Origin: Asterella californica
Taxonomy: Eukaryota > Streptophyta > Marchantiopsida > Marchantiales > Aytoniaceae
Reading direction: 5' to 3'
DNA: 64,000 bases
Assembly (NCBI GenBank): GCA_036924285.1
Contig: JAYKYS010000008.1
Span: forward strand, 22,491,001 to 22,555,000
Under the pieces are notes generated by a model. The model saw nothing but the letters and a program-made list of their open reading frames with translations, was not told the DNA's origin and did no database searches. The position numbers were made by a program, and so were the translations under genes. This document shows positions 20,324 through 33,800 of this stretch, piece after piece (within the stretch, counting starts at the first letter, position 1; every line of letters begins with the position of its first letter).

Positions 20324-22676
20324 ATGCAGAGTAATAGGGGTGTCATAGTTTAGAAAAAAGATTCTTCAACTAGAGGTAACTGGACGTAAAATTGTAACGG
20401 GTAAGTTTGTATAAAACCGCGGTTCATTCTAGATCGCGTCCGAGATTCAACATCAAGATTTTATCATTGATTATTTTTCAGTTTCTACAGTCAAGCTAAG
20501 TACTCAGAGTAGCAGAGAATCCATTGCAAAAAAAAATCAGAAAAATCCAGTGATAGTCGTTAAGAAAACGCCCGCGGCGTTTTCCTGCTGTACCCGCAGG
20601 AAACACAGGCCGCAGACTTGCCGAATCCGTAACTCACGCCCGCGGCTACCGAATATTTCAGAGATTCTTTAACTGTGACACCCTTAGTAATCAAGTCGAA
20701 TCCTTGTCCCTCTCCTCGGACTAACTCGAAGGGTAGGGGTAGCGTTTAACTCTCGTTAGGGTAACGTCGAGAAAATAACACTGTAACTAATTCTCTTTTG
20801 CTTTCAATGTTTCTGATCCGGATAGAGAGTTCACGAATCGCGTGCAGTCTTAAGTGCTTTAAATTTTAGCTGACAGAAGGTGGAGCGCTGCACTACGAAG
20901 GGCCCTTGACACGATGTTTTGGTCTTTTATGCCACATGGGACGACATTTAATGTAAAAGTTGCGCAATAAAGTACTATTACCACTTGTGAATTTCGTTGA
21001 ATTGGCATTTACTTCCAGGTACTTGCTGATAGCCATTTGACGACTACTCTCTACTCTGTACCTTCTATCGCCGTCCAAATCCGTGTTCTCGTTGCCGTTC
21101 CCGTCCTGTTTGCTCGAACTCTTGACAATGTGTTCTCAGTCTTACTATTTTCGTTCCAAGTTTCCGAAAAAGTCGCGGAAATGTGCAGACATTGTTGTTA
21201 GTCTTCGAAATAGAACGTGAGATAAGAAGAGAACGAATAAGGTGCGATATATTTTTGCCAAGACTACGTGAAGCAAAAGAGTTTGATGTCAGAAGGTTGA
21301 ATTAGTTAAGTGCGCTTTAGGCTTAATAATCCGGAAGCAATCGTGGAATGAAAGAAGTCCATGTAGGGACATGTGGACTCTAGTCACGCACTGGGCTGTA
21401 ATTGGTGTCTTCATTTCCCCGAGGAGCTGACAATGATCATCAGTACGGAGACTCTCCAGCCTCCAGGTAGCAGAGAACAGAAATTTGAGGCAGGGGAGAG
21501 GAGTGAGGGGCGGAGCTGGCGGTCAGGAAACGTTACAACTTTTTAGGTGCGCTCATTTCCACGGGAGTTCAACTGTGAACAACCATATAAAGCATGAAGC
21601 GAGTCTTGGGAGTGGGATCCCACCACTCGATCGGGGAAAGATGCCCTGGGGACTGGAAGGATGGATGGAAATAGACAGAGAGTGGAGGCAGTCCCGGGAA
21701 TTCTTGCACGGAAATGGACTAGGAGGAGGTGGAGGAGGAAAGAGCGCCTGCACTGTAGCTGATGGAAGCGAGTCGACAGATGGATTATTATTTCTTTTCT
21801 CGTTCGTTTCTCAGACTTCCATTTCGATAAGCCGAATAAGCGAAATTCTGAATTGCTGATAGCGACGACTCGCTCACGATCTGCACGTTTGTCCGCTTTC
21901 TGTTCCCAAAGCAGAGATACAGAAAGCCGAAACTGGACAGGCAGGCATTACATTTCTTTCGCACTTTTCTCATCGCTGTCATTTCCATCTCCACAGCGGT
22001 AGAAAAGCTCCTTGGCACGGGCTTCAGAGTGAATCCCATGCCGGACTGCGCTTGCAGTTCGTCGAGTTTTGCGGTGATAGTGTCAGTTGTTTTGGCCAGA
22101 GGGATGCTCCGACTTCAGCACTTGCAAGTACACGCACACTCACAGAAGTGCTTTGGAGAGTGAAAAGAAGCCCCGACTGGTCCAAATTCGAAGACAAGCA
22201 GCAGCGTAAGAAGAAGAAGAAGAAGAAGAAGAAGCAGCAGATCTACGCAGGATTGATGGAAATCCAATTTCTCTTTAGCACTTCCTTCCTGTGAGATTTG
22301 TTTGTCTGTCGATCATACACTTGCCATCCTCCGAGTTCGTCTGTAGAGGCCGAGCTCGAGGACGTGAGTGAGTTCGACCGGCCGGTCGATGATCGAAAAT
22401 CCGTACGTATGGAAGGATCGTAACTCCGAACCTTCGAATTTTCTCACCCTTCCTTAATACAGTGAAGTACAGGAGAGCTGACGAGAGCAGCAGCGAGTCG
22501 ATAGCGCATGGCCCATAAGAGTGTCGAGAATTCACCCCCACTTTTAACTTCGACTGGAGTCAAGAAAGCGAGTGTTGTTGCTTGTCGTCTTCCTTCTTCC
22601 TCCTTCTTCTTCGTGTTGCAGTGCAGCACGTTTTAATACATGAGCACGTGCAGAAAAAGTAAGTTAAGTTAGAAGT
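20324..22676. other. Upstream region of the LRR receptor kinase
   Basis: No upstream coding exon is visible. Two overlapping hairpins lie at 20564-20603. A (GAA)-type trinucleotide run lies at about 22,205-22,235, within 500 bp of the receptor start. Small open frames such as 21485-21859 and 22052-22294 are low-complexity or unsupported. The last few hundred bases probably hold promoter and 5' leader, but I see no unambiguous TATA box. Confidence 0.35.
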
Positions 22677-25600
22677 ATGACATTTTGTTCGAGGCACGGA
22701 TGTATGCTCCTGATGTTCTTGTGGCTTGGAGCATCCCCATCCTCATCGTCCATCAGATACATTTTCGCTGAACAACTTTCCAGCCCGACTTCGGCTACAG
22801 CAACAACGACTGGCACTCGTCATCATCATCACACTGAGAATATTAGTACTAGTGCGGTCTTACCAGAAACCTCGCCCATAACTTTGGGGGAGACGCAGAT
22901 TCTCCTCGAATTTCAGCAAGGCGTGAGCAAAGATCCGAGCAACAAGCTGGAAAACTGGAACCTGACGCTGCAAGCAAATGTTTGCAACTGGACGGGCATT
23001 GTGTGTGATGTATCTCAACAGCATGTGGTTACGTTGAATCTGACGGGTAACATCTTAGAGGGCTTCATCTCTCCAGTGCTCGCCGGTCTGCAATACCTCG
23101 AATCTCTCGTTCTGTCTGATAACAAGTTCACGGGCCCCATTCCGTCGTCCCTGGGCTCGCTCCAGAATCTCGTGCATTTGGATCTCTCGGACAACGATCT
23201 CGAAGGTACTATTCCTCCCGAAATTACCAACTGCTCTGCTTTGGCGTACTTGGATCTTACCAAGAACCTCCTCTTTGGGTCTCTTCCTCCGCAACTCGGA
23301 TCCCTGGTCAACTTGGAAAGCTTGTATTTGCAAGGAAATGACTTCACAGGTGCTATACCATCCTCACTGGGGAACTGCTCTCGTCTGAAAGCCATTCATT
23401 TGGGGGGGAATCACCTGATTGGCGAGATTCCCTTGGAGCTGGGGAATTTGGCCAGTCTCGAGCTTCTGGTTTTGGCTCAGAATAACATCACCGGTACGAT
23501 ACCCAACTCCATTGCCACAGGCTGCCAGAATTTGACGACTCTCGACCTAAATTCGAACAGGCTCTACGGACGAATCATTCCGGAACTGGGTCAGTTGCAG
23601 ATGCTCAAAGTTCTGCGCTTGCATGGCAATAGCTTCACTGGTCCGATTCCGGCCTCTTTAGGTGACTGTGCGTCTCTGACGGACGTGATCCTGGGACCCA
23701 ACCCACTGACAGGAACCATCCCTACGGCGGTTGGTCAGTTGAAACAGCTGACAAGTTTGGTGATCACTGGTACCAACATCACAGGTGCCATTCCCTACAC
23801 TCTGAGCAATTGTACGAACCTCAGGAGGCTCCAACTGTTCGCGAACAAGCTGACTGGCAGCATTCCTGCGGGGCTAGGCAAGTGTTCGAATCTCACGGTG
23901 CTGGAATTGGCGAAGAATCATCTCAGTGGCCAAATTCCGAGCTCTTTGGGCGCTCTCAGGAATCTCGGGAGACTCGATGCCAGAGCTAATCAACTTACGG
24001 GCAACATTCCACCCGAACTGGGCCTACTGAAGAGTTTGATCGAGCTGCACCTGTCTTATAACAGTCTCAGCGGCCCGCTCATGACCGAAATCGGGGAGCT
24101 GACTTACCTCGAGAAGCTCAATCTGGACAACAACGCCCTGACCGGCAAGTTACCACTCACGCTGGGAAATTGCTCCTCGATCATCGAGCTCGACCTTTCC
24201 GGAAACCAATTCACAGGTCACATTCCGGGAGAAATCATTTCGGGACTTCTGGCCCTGTCCTACTTGAGCCTGCAGAACAATCACTTCACCGGCACAATAC
24301 CTGAAGAGCTCGCCAGTTCGGAATTCATCATCATCATCGATCTTTCTGCGAACGACTTGTTCGGGGATATCCCACCCATTCTCGGCAAGTGCAAGGGGCT
24401 GGTGCTGCTCAACGTTTCCTACAATCATCTGACCGGCGAGGTCCCATCGACTCTAGCGCCTCTGCCTATTCTGGCTCAGTTCAGCGTGGCATACAACGAC
24501 CTTTCGGGTCCGATACCCTTGAACGGATTCTTCGCCAACTTAACAGAATCGTCGTTCGCTGGTAACCCTGGCCTCTGCGGGCCTCAAGTCCACCGAAACT
24601 GTACAGGTCCCTATATGAGAGCGGACTGCAACGGCCTCCAGTGCAGTCGAAGGTGGGTTTACGTCGTCTCGGGTGCTGCTGGATTCGTACTCGCGCTTTT
24701 GAGCTTGGGGATCATCTTGTGGATCAAAAGGCAACGAAAGGAGGACATATCCACAAGCAAGGAGATCAGCATCTACTACACGACGCAGATGCAGCTGACA
24801 GCTCAGGACTTGTGGACATCGACTGGGGGCTTCAGCGACTCGAACATTCTCGGGGTCGGGGGTTTCAGCACAGTGTACAAGGGAATTCTGACTTCGGGGA
24901 TGCTCATCGCAGTCAAGAGGCTGAATATGGACAGGGATATCGAGGACCAGGACAAGCACGACCTGATCCACGAGCTGCAAATTCTCCGAGGGCTTCGGCA
25001 CAAGAATCTGCTCGAAGTGTATGGCTTCGTTTCCAGTGCGGAACTCAGAGCCTTGGTCATGGAATTCATCCCCAACGGCAGCCTGCACGTGCAGCTTCAC
25101 AAAGGCGAGACGTGCTGTCTGAGCTGGGAGACGAGGGTCAATATTGCCATCGGCGTCGCTGATGCCATGATACACCTCCACCATGAGTGCCGCGAGTCTG
25201 TCATCCACCGTGACCTCAAGCCCAGTAACATCCTCCTCGATCCCGACTACAATCCACGGGTTGCCGACTTCGGCATCGCCAAGAATGTCCACTACGGTGC
25301 CGATGGCGAAACGACTGCATCCGGTCTCTTCGGTACCACAGGATACATCGCTCCAGGTACGAGCCTGCATGCCACCGGCCTGTAAAAAGTTTTGTAGTCA
25401 AAGCTGTACTAGAACTGGTTATATACTATCTGAGTTATGGTACGCTTGACGTTCGTTCGCCTGATTGACCTCGAGAGCTGACATAATTCCACTGCTTCTC
25501 GGGGTTCCGAAGGTGACAGAAACAGATGGAAGTCATGGTGAATTTGATGATAGCTTACCGACCAAATTTTGAGAACTTCAAGCTTGATTTTGGATCTGAA

Positions 25601-26339
25601 GTCAAATGGTAGCAGCTCTAGGTAGTCGAAAAGACATGTCGGGCTTCTCTTGCAATTGTTTTGCAGCTGCGCCTTCTGAGTACTGACACAGCTTCTCCCA
25701 ACAGAGTATGCTACTTCGAACAAGGTATCGACGAAGGGAGATGTGTACAGTTACGGAGTTGTGATCCTAGAAATGCTGACGAGGAAGCAGCCGACGGACG
25801 ACATATTCACACCGGGAATGTGGCTGTCGTTGTGGGTTCTCAAGGCGTATCCCGATAGAATACACGAAATTCTGGATTCGAGCCTGAACAACGTGTACAG
25901 TACTCAGCAGAAAGCAATTCACATGCTGATCAGAGTCGGTTTGTTGTGTACTCGCGATGTGCCGAACGACCGGCCGTCGATGAGGGAAGTTCGAGAGATG
26001 TTGGCGCAGCTCAGAGATCCCAGTAGATTGTCGACCAGTGCAAATAAGTATCCTTCCATGTCGGAGCTGGCGGATATCGAGTACGGCCGCTGCCCTATCC
26101 TGTCCTCCGCGTCAGGAACGAACTACTACCATTCACTGAATCAGACAGGTATGCCACTCCTCCCTCTTTGGTCCCCTTCCGATTCGTTTCTGTGTGAATG
26201 TGTGCTAAGATCATCGTTCTTGAGAGAAAATATTAATAATCGATTACTCACACCAGGAAGGCGTCTTGTAGATTCTTCTGGAACATCGTCTGCTGAGTCT
26301 AAACCCTCGTCGATCATCGCCGAGGTTGCAGCAAGATGA
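22677..26339 (+). CDS. LRR receptor-like Ser/Thr kinase (LRR-XII/FLS2-like), 3 exons
   Basis: Exons are 22677-25356, 25705-26148 and 26257-26339, giving 1068 aa; the ATG at 22677 precedes a hydrophobic signal peptide. An LRR N-cap with Cys pair (VCNWTGIVCD) leads into 21 plant-type LRRs of about 24 residues (LxxLxLxxNxLxGxIP), then a Cys-containing cap (NPGLCG). The transmembrane helix is at ~659-681. The cytoplasmic kinase has GVGGFSTVYKG, the catalytic Lys (747) in AVKRL, HRD with Asp846, DFG with Asp864 and GTTGYIAPE. It is therefore an RD kinase with all key residues. Intron 1 splits the Glu codon of APE. The TVYKG glycine loop and overall order resemble FLS2/EFR-type receptors, plasma-membrane sensors of microbial peptides; the ligand here cannot be inferred. 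Many N-x-S/T glycosylation sites are present. Exon 3 is uncertain: a second acceptor at 26438 gives another ending. Confidence 0.9.
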
Positions 26340-26439
26340 GCAAATCGAATGAGATTTCGAAGCTCGCTCTGATCCGTGGTCACTGTGTCTGAACTCATTC
26401 GACGGGTTTCTTTTCGTTTATTTACGTGTGGATTTGCAG

Positions 26440-26507
26440 GATCTGGCGACAACTCGACGGGCGCGAAGAGCAAGAAAAGCCGCGGGCATACGGGGAAACA
26501 GCAATGA
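26440..26507 (+). CDS. Alternative terminal exon of the LRR receptor kinase
   Basis: A pyrimidine-rich tract (TTTCTTTTCGTTTATTTACG) ends in GATTTGCAG at 26439. Joined to the same donor at 26148/26149, it stays in frame for 22 codons, giving a Ser/Lys-rich tail (STGAKSKKSRGHTGKQQ) and TGA at 26505-26507. By consensus this acceptor is stronger than that of the 26257 exon. The two may be alternative ends, or this may be the true one. The first choice (26149-26256) is 108 bp and open, so retaining it also keeps frame. Confidence 0.45.
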
Positions 26508-29500
26508 GGTTGACCCAGTTAGGGCATCGACGTCCGCCTTCCACGCTCCAGTATTTCGTCGACCAGCGCGTAGCAGCACCGAGAAGAATCCTGCCACATT
26601 CGATAGATTGCCACGGCTCTGATGCTGCTGGGCGGCACGCAAATACTGCGTCGGGGCGCATTGACTGATTTGAGGAGACGCGATCGAGGATCTCGCGCGT
26701 GATGCGAATTTCCATCTCGCTTCTTAAATCATTAGGACCGCAGCAGCTCAGCGTCGCCCAATCATCATCATCAGCAGACTCGAACAATCGCATTTCTCAG
26801 GAGCCGACCGACTTCATCCTTAAAAGCTTTTTACTTGGACAGCGTCGTCTCCAGTGGACTTCCTTCGTTACGAGTTGTAATCCTCAGGGGCAGGCTCTTG
26901 GCGCGTCAAGAATTACACACCGGAGCAACCCCCAGAGCAATTCGAAACTTCGAAACGCTCGAAGTTTCTCGAAGCGCTTATCCGTTTCCACTGAAAGCTT
27001 AGATCTCCGCCTGCGAGGTGAATTGAGCATACGAACAAGTTCGAACCGTACGATTACAGGAGATCAACGCATATGTTTGGACGACACTACATCACACACA
27101 AGATCGACCTTGTCGATCAACTATTCTTTGCGAGTTAGAAGTAGGATTCGATTAGAGGCTACCATTCACGTACACATTATGAATTCAAATTTTGTCCCAC
27201 TTTCTGGCCACCTTTTTGCGGTGCGTCATACGAAATCCGCTGACGCACCGCGTCGAATTGATTCATGCACGCTTTCAAAGTGAAAGCTTGCATCCCGCAG
27301 ACTTGTAGACAAGACCATTTTCCAACACATTCTGTTTTTGTCCTGTGCATGCTCTCACGTCGAAACGATCGTCATCCACAGACAAGTCACAGTATGAACT
27401 TCACTTTAGGGCATTTGTACATGCGGCAGACGTAGAGCCGTATGTGCCTTCTACTGGATGCAAACTCATTTCTTTTTGCAGTCGCCGGAATGATATTCTG
27501 TTCCGTCCATTGTTATAAAATCGATTACCTTCGGAAGACCTGAGCCTTCTTGGATGCTTATCTCACACACAGACACTAGAAGACGAACGTTACAGTTCGC
27601 GTTTTTCCTCGTGGACCTTCGGATGAGACGAGGATGTATTGTATGTTGTTCTGGATCTGGATGTTCTGTCGCTCTTCATGTTCTGACTAGTAGTAACAGT
27701 TTCGTTGACCCGATCGTTTCCTCGTGTACGTACGAAGTTACTATGAATGTGCATTTTACCTTTTTTTGTCAGACAGTCCCCGGATTTCACATATGATGAT
27801 GTGAAAGGAGTCCCGTTCATCGGCGGTAACTATGGACGTAACATGATCATAAAAGCGTTTATTAAATAAACATGACTATACTAAGCGTTTTCAATTTCTT
27901 CCTGGCCGTAAACCAACGGACCCCCGATGGAGATGATCTCTGAATAATTTCCGTAAATTAACGGACCGCCTGTAGAGTTGATATATAAATAATTTGCCTA
28001 ACCGATCTTCGGCAGTAAGTTCGTATTTTCTTTACTTGTTCGAGATCTTTCTGTTTGAAATTCTACGCGCTGTACATCCTCTGACAGTGAGACAGTTTGA
28101 GAGTTCCGTCCATGAACCCTAATTCCATTCTCACTTTTACGGGTCGAAGAGTGACCGCCCTCGTACGAATAAACACTCATCCCGTTTTGCAACTTCGACC
28201 GTATGCAGGAGGTCAACAGTCGTCACCTTGCCGAGCAACTGTCAAGGCACCGTTCTCTCGTGCTCTCCTGTTCTGTGAATCATGTGCTCGTCTAATCGTT
28301 TTATTCTGTGAATTCTGTCTTCACTTCTGCTTTCCAGTCATATCCAGTGCTGTCAGCAAAGCGTGCCCTTTAGTCAAAACTGAAGTCCGCAATAAACAGA
28401 GAAAGGAGGTTGGATTGCAGAGTGGGACATCTACATGAAGGGGTTGATTAGGGTTTATCGCCATGAGACTGGACTTACTGCCCTAGCAATGAAGTTAACG
28501 GAAGAGGTTGCAGATTGCTATCCGTTTCAAAAGGAACGGGACGGAAATATCGTTGAGGATTCACAATGACGGGAGGTGAGAGTCCAAGTTCGGGAGCAAC
28601 CATGTGATTTCGTTGAGATGTTCTAAATCTGATTCCCATCTAAACTCCATCATGGGGGTGACTACCGTTTCAGCATTGCACATCTCATCAGGCCTTCGAC
28701 AAAATGTTGATCTGCAAGGAAAGAAATCAAAAACTTAGCCTGACCACTGACGTCTTTGTAGGAACGTCCGAGGGTTTAAACGTGCGAACTGCTGCTGTGT
28801 AAAAACAATTCCTCGTTTGTATACGGCATCATTTTTTATCAACTTCTACCATACCAGTAAGCAGTACTGAAAAAATTGGTCACACTATCATTGTTTTCAC
28901 AAGTTAAAAGCATTCAAGTTGACCACTTGTAGTGGAATTACAAGATGAATGCTCCCCTTTTGTTTGTGTGGCATACAGAACGTGCATAAACATATCAATT
29001 AATCAAGTGGGGTGTAAGCACAAGCACCTGCTGGTTGTCTTCATTACCCGATTAGTCGCAAAGTATATCATTACCAAGACTTTACTCAAACTAGTGCGCT
29101 GTACAGAAGGTACTGGCTGCTACTCTAACCGTCACTAGCAGAGGGCATTCCAATTGACGACCTCGTCTTGATCCTGGAGATGAACACCATACAAGATTTA
29201 TGGTGTGGGTAGTATCTGTTTCCGGTGGGGGAAGCATGATAGGCAACAAAAACCAAAGACAATCATATTGGTGCTTCTACCCCATTGTCTTAAGGTCATC
29301 GTTCATAGAAACATCAAGAATTACTTTCTTCCTCAGCCTTAAACATTTGCGCGAGACTTTACTGCTTTTCGATCCGTCTCCAATCTTCGAGACTCTCTTC
29401 GAACTTGGCTCGTGTAGATAATAATCGCCTCTGATTCGTAGTGAAACACTTTCCTCTGCTATCAATGAGCAAAGACTTGATACTTCAACAAGTTAAAAAC

Positions 29501-30818
29501 AGGTAGAACTCTTTCTCGACTCATCAGGTCGCAGATGTGGTCTGTGCATGCACACTGCTCGCATCCCCTCTAACATAACCAAAGTACATTTACAGAAAGT
29601 GTTACACACCATTCCGTTTGGAGCAGGAAATTCCCTCACACCAACCTATTTGCTATAGATCCGCTACTTAAGTATTTATGTACTGAAAATTTGTGAACTG
29701 GGCTTCTCTCCCGTAATCCCAACCGCAACTTCACTACCTGCCTCCCTTTAGAAACAGTAAAAAGACGCCGGTGTAGAGTTCGGTTGTGGGTTATCTGTAT
29801 ACTGGATGATTCTGACAAGGGTTACTATCTAACAGAAAACACGTTGGTTAGCAAAAAAGTATCATATCATTATCGACACCAACTCAACCATAAAATTTGC
29901 AGAAACAATTGGTATAACTGCTTTCTGCGGAGGAGTTTACAACAGTAGGTAAGATCCCGGAGGACAAACTGTGTATCAGGCGATAACCCCACTCCCCAGT
30001 TTGCAGGGGGGAGCTTTTCAGGTCCAGGTCAGACATCCATTCTGAGTAGGTCCTGTAATGTCTTCACGCTTTGAGATCATAATTCACAAGAGAATCACAA
30101 CCTTGTCGCTTTCATCGACACAGATCGCTATACTGAAGTTTGTTATATGAACAATGACGGCAGATGAGGATGAATAATGTTGGCAAGATACCGGGCACCT
30201 TGAATTCTACTGATCATCAATATCCGTAAGCGCGCAGAAGACAAGAAACGAGAGGAGGAACGCGCTACAACATGACGATCCTCAGGCTAGACCCAAATGT
30301 GGAGATACTGAGCTACATGACGACAACTGTCAGAATGGTGCGTCTCAGTTCCTCGCAGACTAATCTCCACCCTGTAGCTTAAGTCTACAAGCCCACTATT
30401 AGTAGGAACTCATGTCGAGTGATAGAAGCCACCATTAACATCCTCAACGGGCCATCTTAACAAGGAACTGAGATTCGTTCCATAAGTAAAAAAAACCTCT
30501 TTGATATTAGACATGGAAACAAGAGCTCCCACGACTCTCCATGACATTTGTAGATGCCACCTAAATCCTCTGCTACTGCTACCTTGAGGATCCAAAAATT
30601 TGGAACTATTTTCTGGACTGTTTAACATCTGTCATTAACAGATGTAGAAGTCTTGTCTGTTGAAATCTGCCAGAAATCTGTTTTACATCTGTCAGAAATA
30701 TGCAACTCACACACTTCTGACAGGAAAAATAGCGTGTGAGTGTTTTCCTAAAAGGGACTGGACAACAACCCACCAAACCTATGGAAATCAAACGGCTTTA
30801 CCAAAACTTTCTCCCACT
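26508..30818. other. Intergenic DNA between receptor kinase and pyrophosphatase genes
   Basis: No gene is recognised in these 4.3 kb. The left part should contain the 3' untranslated region of the receptor gene. A 193-codon plus frame at 26,702-27,283 is open by chance or uncharacterised; it is Ser/Arg-rich without a domain. The right end (30,600-30,720) has several copies of ACATCTGTCA/CTGTCAGAA in both orientations and probably lies in the 3' region of the minus-strand pyrophosphatase gene. Confidence 0.35.
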
Positions 30819-33800
30819 TTAGACCAACGACAGCTCTCCCGCGGGTACAGACCTTTTCACCAAATTGGCCCAGGCGTTGTTGGTCTCCTCGATCACCTTT
30901 AATGCATACTCCTGGTCAATACCAACAAGGCAGGCAAGTTATTTCCCAAATATCTCCATTTCTTCCCACCTTAAAACTAAAACCAACGTAGGTTCTAAAC
31001 CTGAGGAAAAGGAAGAAGCCCTCGCAGATGTCTCTTGACTTCTGCGAGGGTTTCACATATCCTATTATATTTCAGCTATCAGAACAAGTATTCATGCTCC
31101 GATTCTGATTGGCGAAGTGGAGCAAAGCTGAAACAGGCTACAACCAACTCTATATGGAAGCCCATAAACTGAACAACTCACTGCCAGTTGTGAGACTGCA
31201 CCCGGAATATGGGAGCTTACCTGATCGGCAGGCTTGTTGTCGAGACCAAATTTATTTGCTGGTTTTCCATCGGGGATCTTGTAATCTCTAAACCAGTCTT
31301 GGATAGCAGTCAAGGTACCCTGTTCAAGCATCACGCACTCAGCATTTTGCAACTTACAGTTTGGCGTCTACACAAAGGAAACAAGACTTTTAAATCAGCA
31401 GATACTTGGCGTGATGAATACAGCTTCACAATCCCAGCTCGGGAGGACTTGGGGAACCTACCGGAAAGTGCTTATCGACATCTTTCATCGTGTTAACAAG
31501 AGGAGCCTTAGGATCATTCACCGAGATGGCCACGACTTTCCAGTCAAGCTCACCCTCGTCAATCATGGCCAAAACTGCCAACGCCTTCACTTTCAACACC
31601 TCTCCAACCGCAGCCTTCCTCTCACCAATCTCCACAACATCCACTGCCATGATCAAGGCGAGATAAATCAACATCTGCATATTGCTGTCTACGATATAGA
31701 GCTGAAGACGTAGGCCTCACCAAGTAAGTCTCTATAACGAATCTCCGTCGCGCCCTGACACCAAGTTGGTGCACTACCGCCGATCTAAAAGTATCAACCT
31801 TCGCATGACGAAATTGAAGGATAGGCATATCATCGTACGAGAATGGTGGATTTTATCAAGGACCACGCTCTAGCACATAGGTAGGCCTCAAATAACCCAG
31901 CGAAGTACATAGTAAGTAGCATCCAGGGGCCGAATGTGCGCTAACATGCTATATGAAGTTGGCCAATTGTTTGTAACCGAAGGGTGCGCCGATGGGAATG
32001 TGTAGGTGCGAAGCACATCTCCAGAAATGGTTCCTCCTAACAGGAGGAATGTGCAACAGAAGTACAGTATGCATGATGCAAGCTGATCGAATCTAATGGA
32101 AGATCTAATGCACACCTGAAAATCTGGAGTTGAACACAGCGAAAGTGAAATAAGTGAAGCGTCAGTGGCGAATAAAGAATGGGATTGCAAAAAACGAAAG
32201 GAAGAGAGTTAGTTCACATGAGTTCAAGAGCAATGAGTTTGCGAGTGAACTCAGCGATGTTTACAGGAGTGCCCGAAAGCGGTCTTGTCTAGTTGGCAAG
32301 ACTGGGGTAGACCCCGCCTCTCAGCACGTTGTGGTCTAAGTACATAAAAGAATGGGAGTCCCGGATACTTATAATAAGAATGTCATCTACGAATCTTGGA
32401 GAGCGAGTTTAACAGGAGATGGTCAGCTTCTGTAACTAGTAGTCGGTCCGTTAACTCATGCTCGTATATGTGCGGGTGGAAATTAGCAAGTAACACTGCG
32501 CAATTAGTGCCCACGGAGATGCCTATGTTTTGCTGATAAACTGTATGACCAAAAGTTAGAAACAGATTATCAAGGAGGAAACTGAGCCAAAGCGTTAGAT
32601 CGAAAGCAGTAACCACTTTATAATGGTGGTTATTATCGAAACCCTCGATGTTATCAAGCTCCTTATCATCTAAAGTTAGAGTCAAGGATAGAGCGGTGGA
32701 GTAGAAGGCACATTTCTCTGCTCTCGGCCGAGTGGTGATTACAAACCAACTGCTTCATACGCTGTTTGAGGTCAGAGATATCTATATTAGGCAAGGAATC
32801 TAGACCTGATGAAATATCAAACTGTAAGACAAGAGAATTCAATCCTGTAGACACCCATTCAAGGTAGCTTCATGGTACCTGGATCATTGTCTCCAAGACA
32901 GCCCTCTATTTCCGGGTTGGCATGTGTAGGATCTTCCCACGTTTGTGGTAGAAGACCGTAATTCCAGTTGATGGCATATCTGTCAACGGAGAAACAGATT
33001 AAGCATACTTTCACCTCGCATACTATGTCCACTGTACACATATCCTTGCTATCTGTAGACGGGATTCTCTCATATTTTACTACTAGAACCTACTACAAGA
33101 AGCCCTCGCGGAAAGATAGGGCCTAACACTCTCCAGAATCTGGAGAACATGGTTGAGGACTGGCTAAAGCATATTCCAGACTAAATCCCAATGAACGGCC
33201 CCACGGCGACGACATTAGTGTATGACCACATGAGTGTATGACAGAAATCAACGCACTCAAAACTCTCCTCCCGAAATCGCACCAGGCCCCAGTATTACCT
33301 ACTCGGCAGATAATCCATATTGATAAAGACACTACTCCATCTGTATACGTGTATGTGCGTAATCCAGCTCTTTGCTAAGGAAATTCACCTGAACAGACTA
33401 GAAAATATCAAAAATTCACATACGAAGGATAAGAAGACATACGGACATACGGATAAAATCTAAGCTTTCCCTTTTTCGTATCTTGCTTGATCGGAGTATT
33501 GGGCTCATCCGTTGCCACTTCCATCTTAGCACTGGTTCCCTTTGGTATCTCCACAACGAAGTGGTAAAGACCATCTCCAGCCTTCAAAGGGATATCGTGC
33601 CACGGCGAGACCTGAAACAAGGACATTGCAGAAGTCGTCAAACTTACAGAGAGCTCTGTTTCGAAATACGGAGCAACAAGACGTAAAGAGGATGAAAGAC
33701 AGTTGACACAATCCAGAGTAACTTAAGGGAATGCTGGCTGATGCGAACACTCGGCAGTTTGCCGTGAATTCCGATAGCGAGGTTCTTTGATATTCGTGTG

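Noticed and set aside
22205..22235. GAA-type trinucleotide run as a regulatory element
   Set aside because: Simple microsatellite; no evidence beyond position.
24540..25370. 276-codon open frame antisense to the receptor kinase
   Set aside because: It mirrors the coding strand of a well-supported kinase exon; the long frame is a by-product of codon bias, and its translation has no domain.
26702..27283. 193-codon plus-strand frame
   Set aside because: Downstream of the receptor gene, Ser/Arg-rich, no domain or homology I recognise; more likely 3' untranslated or intergenic.
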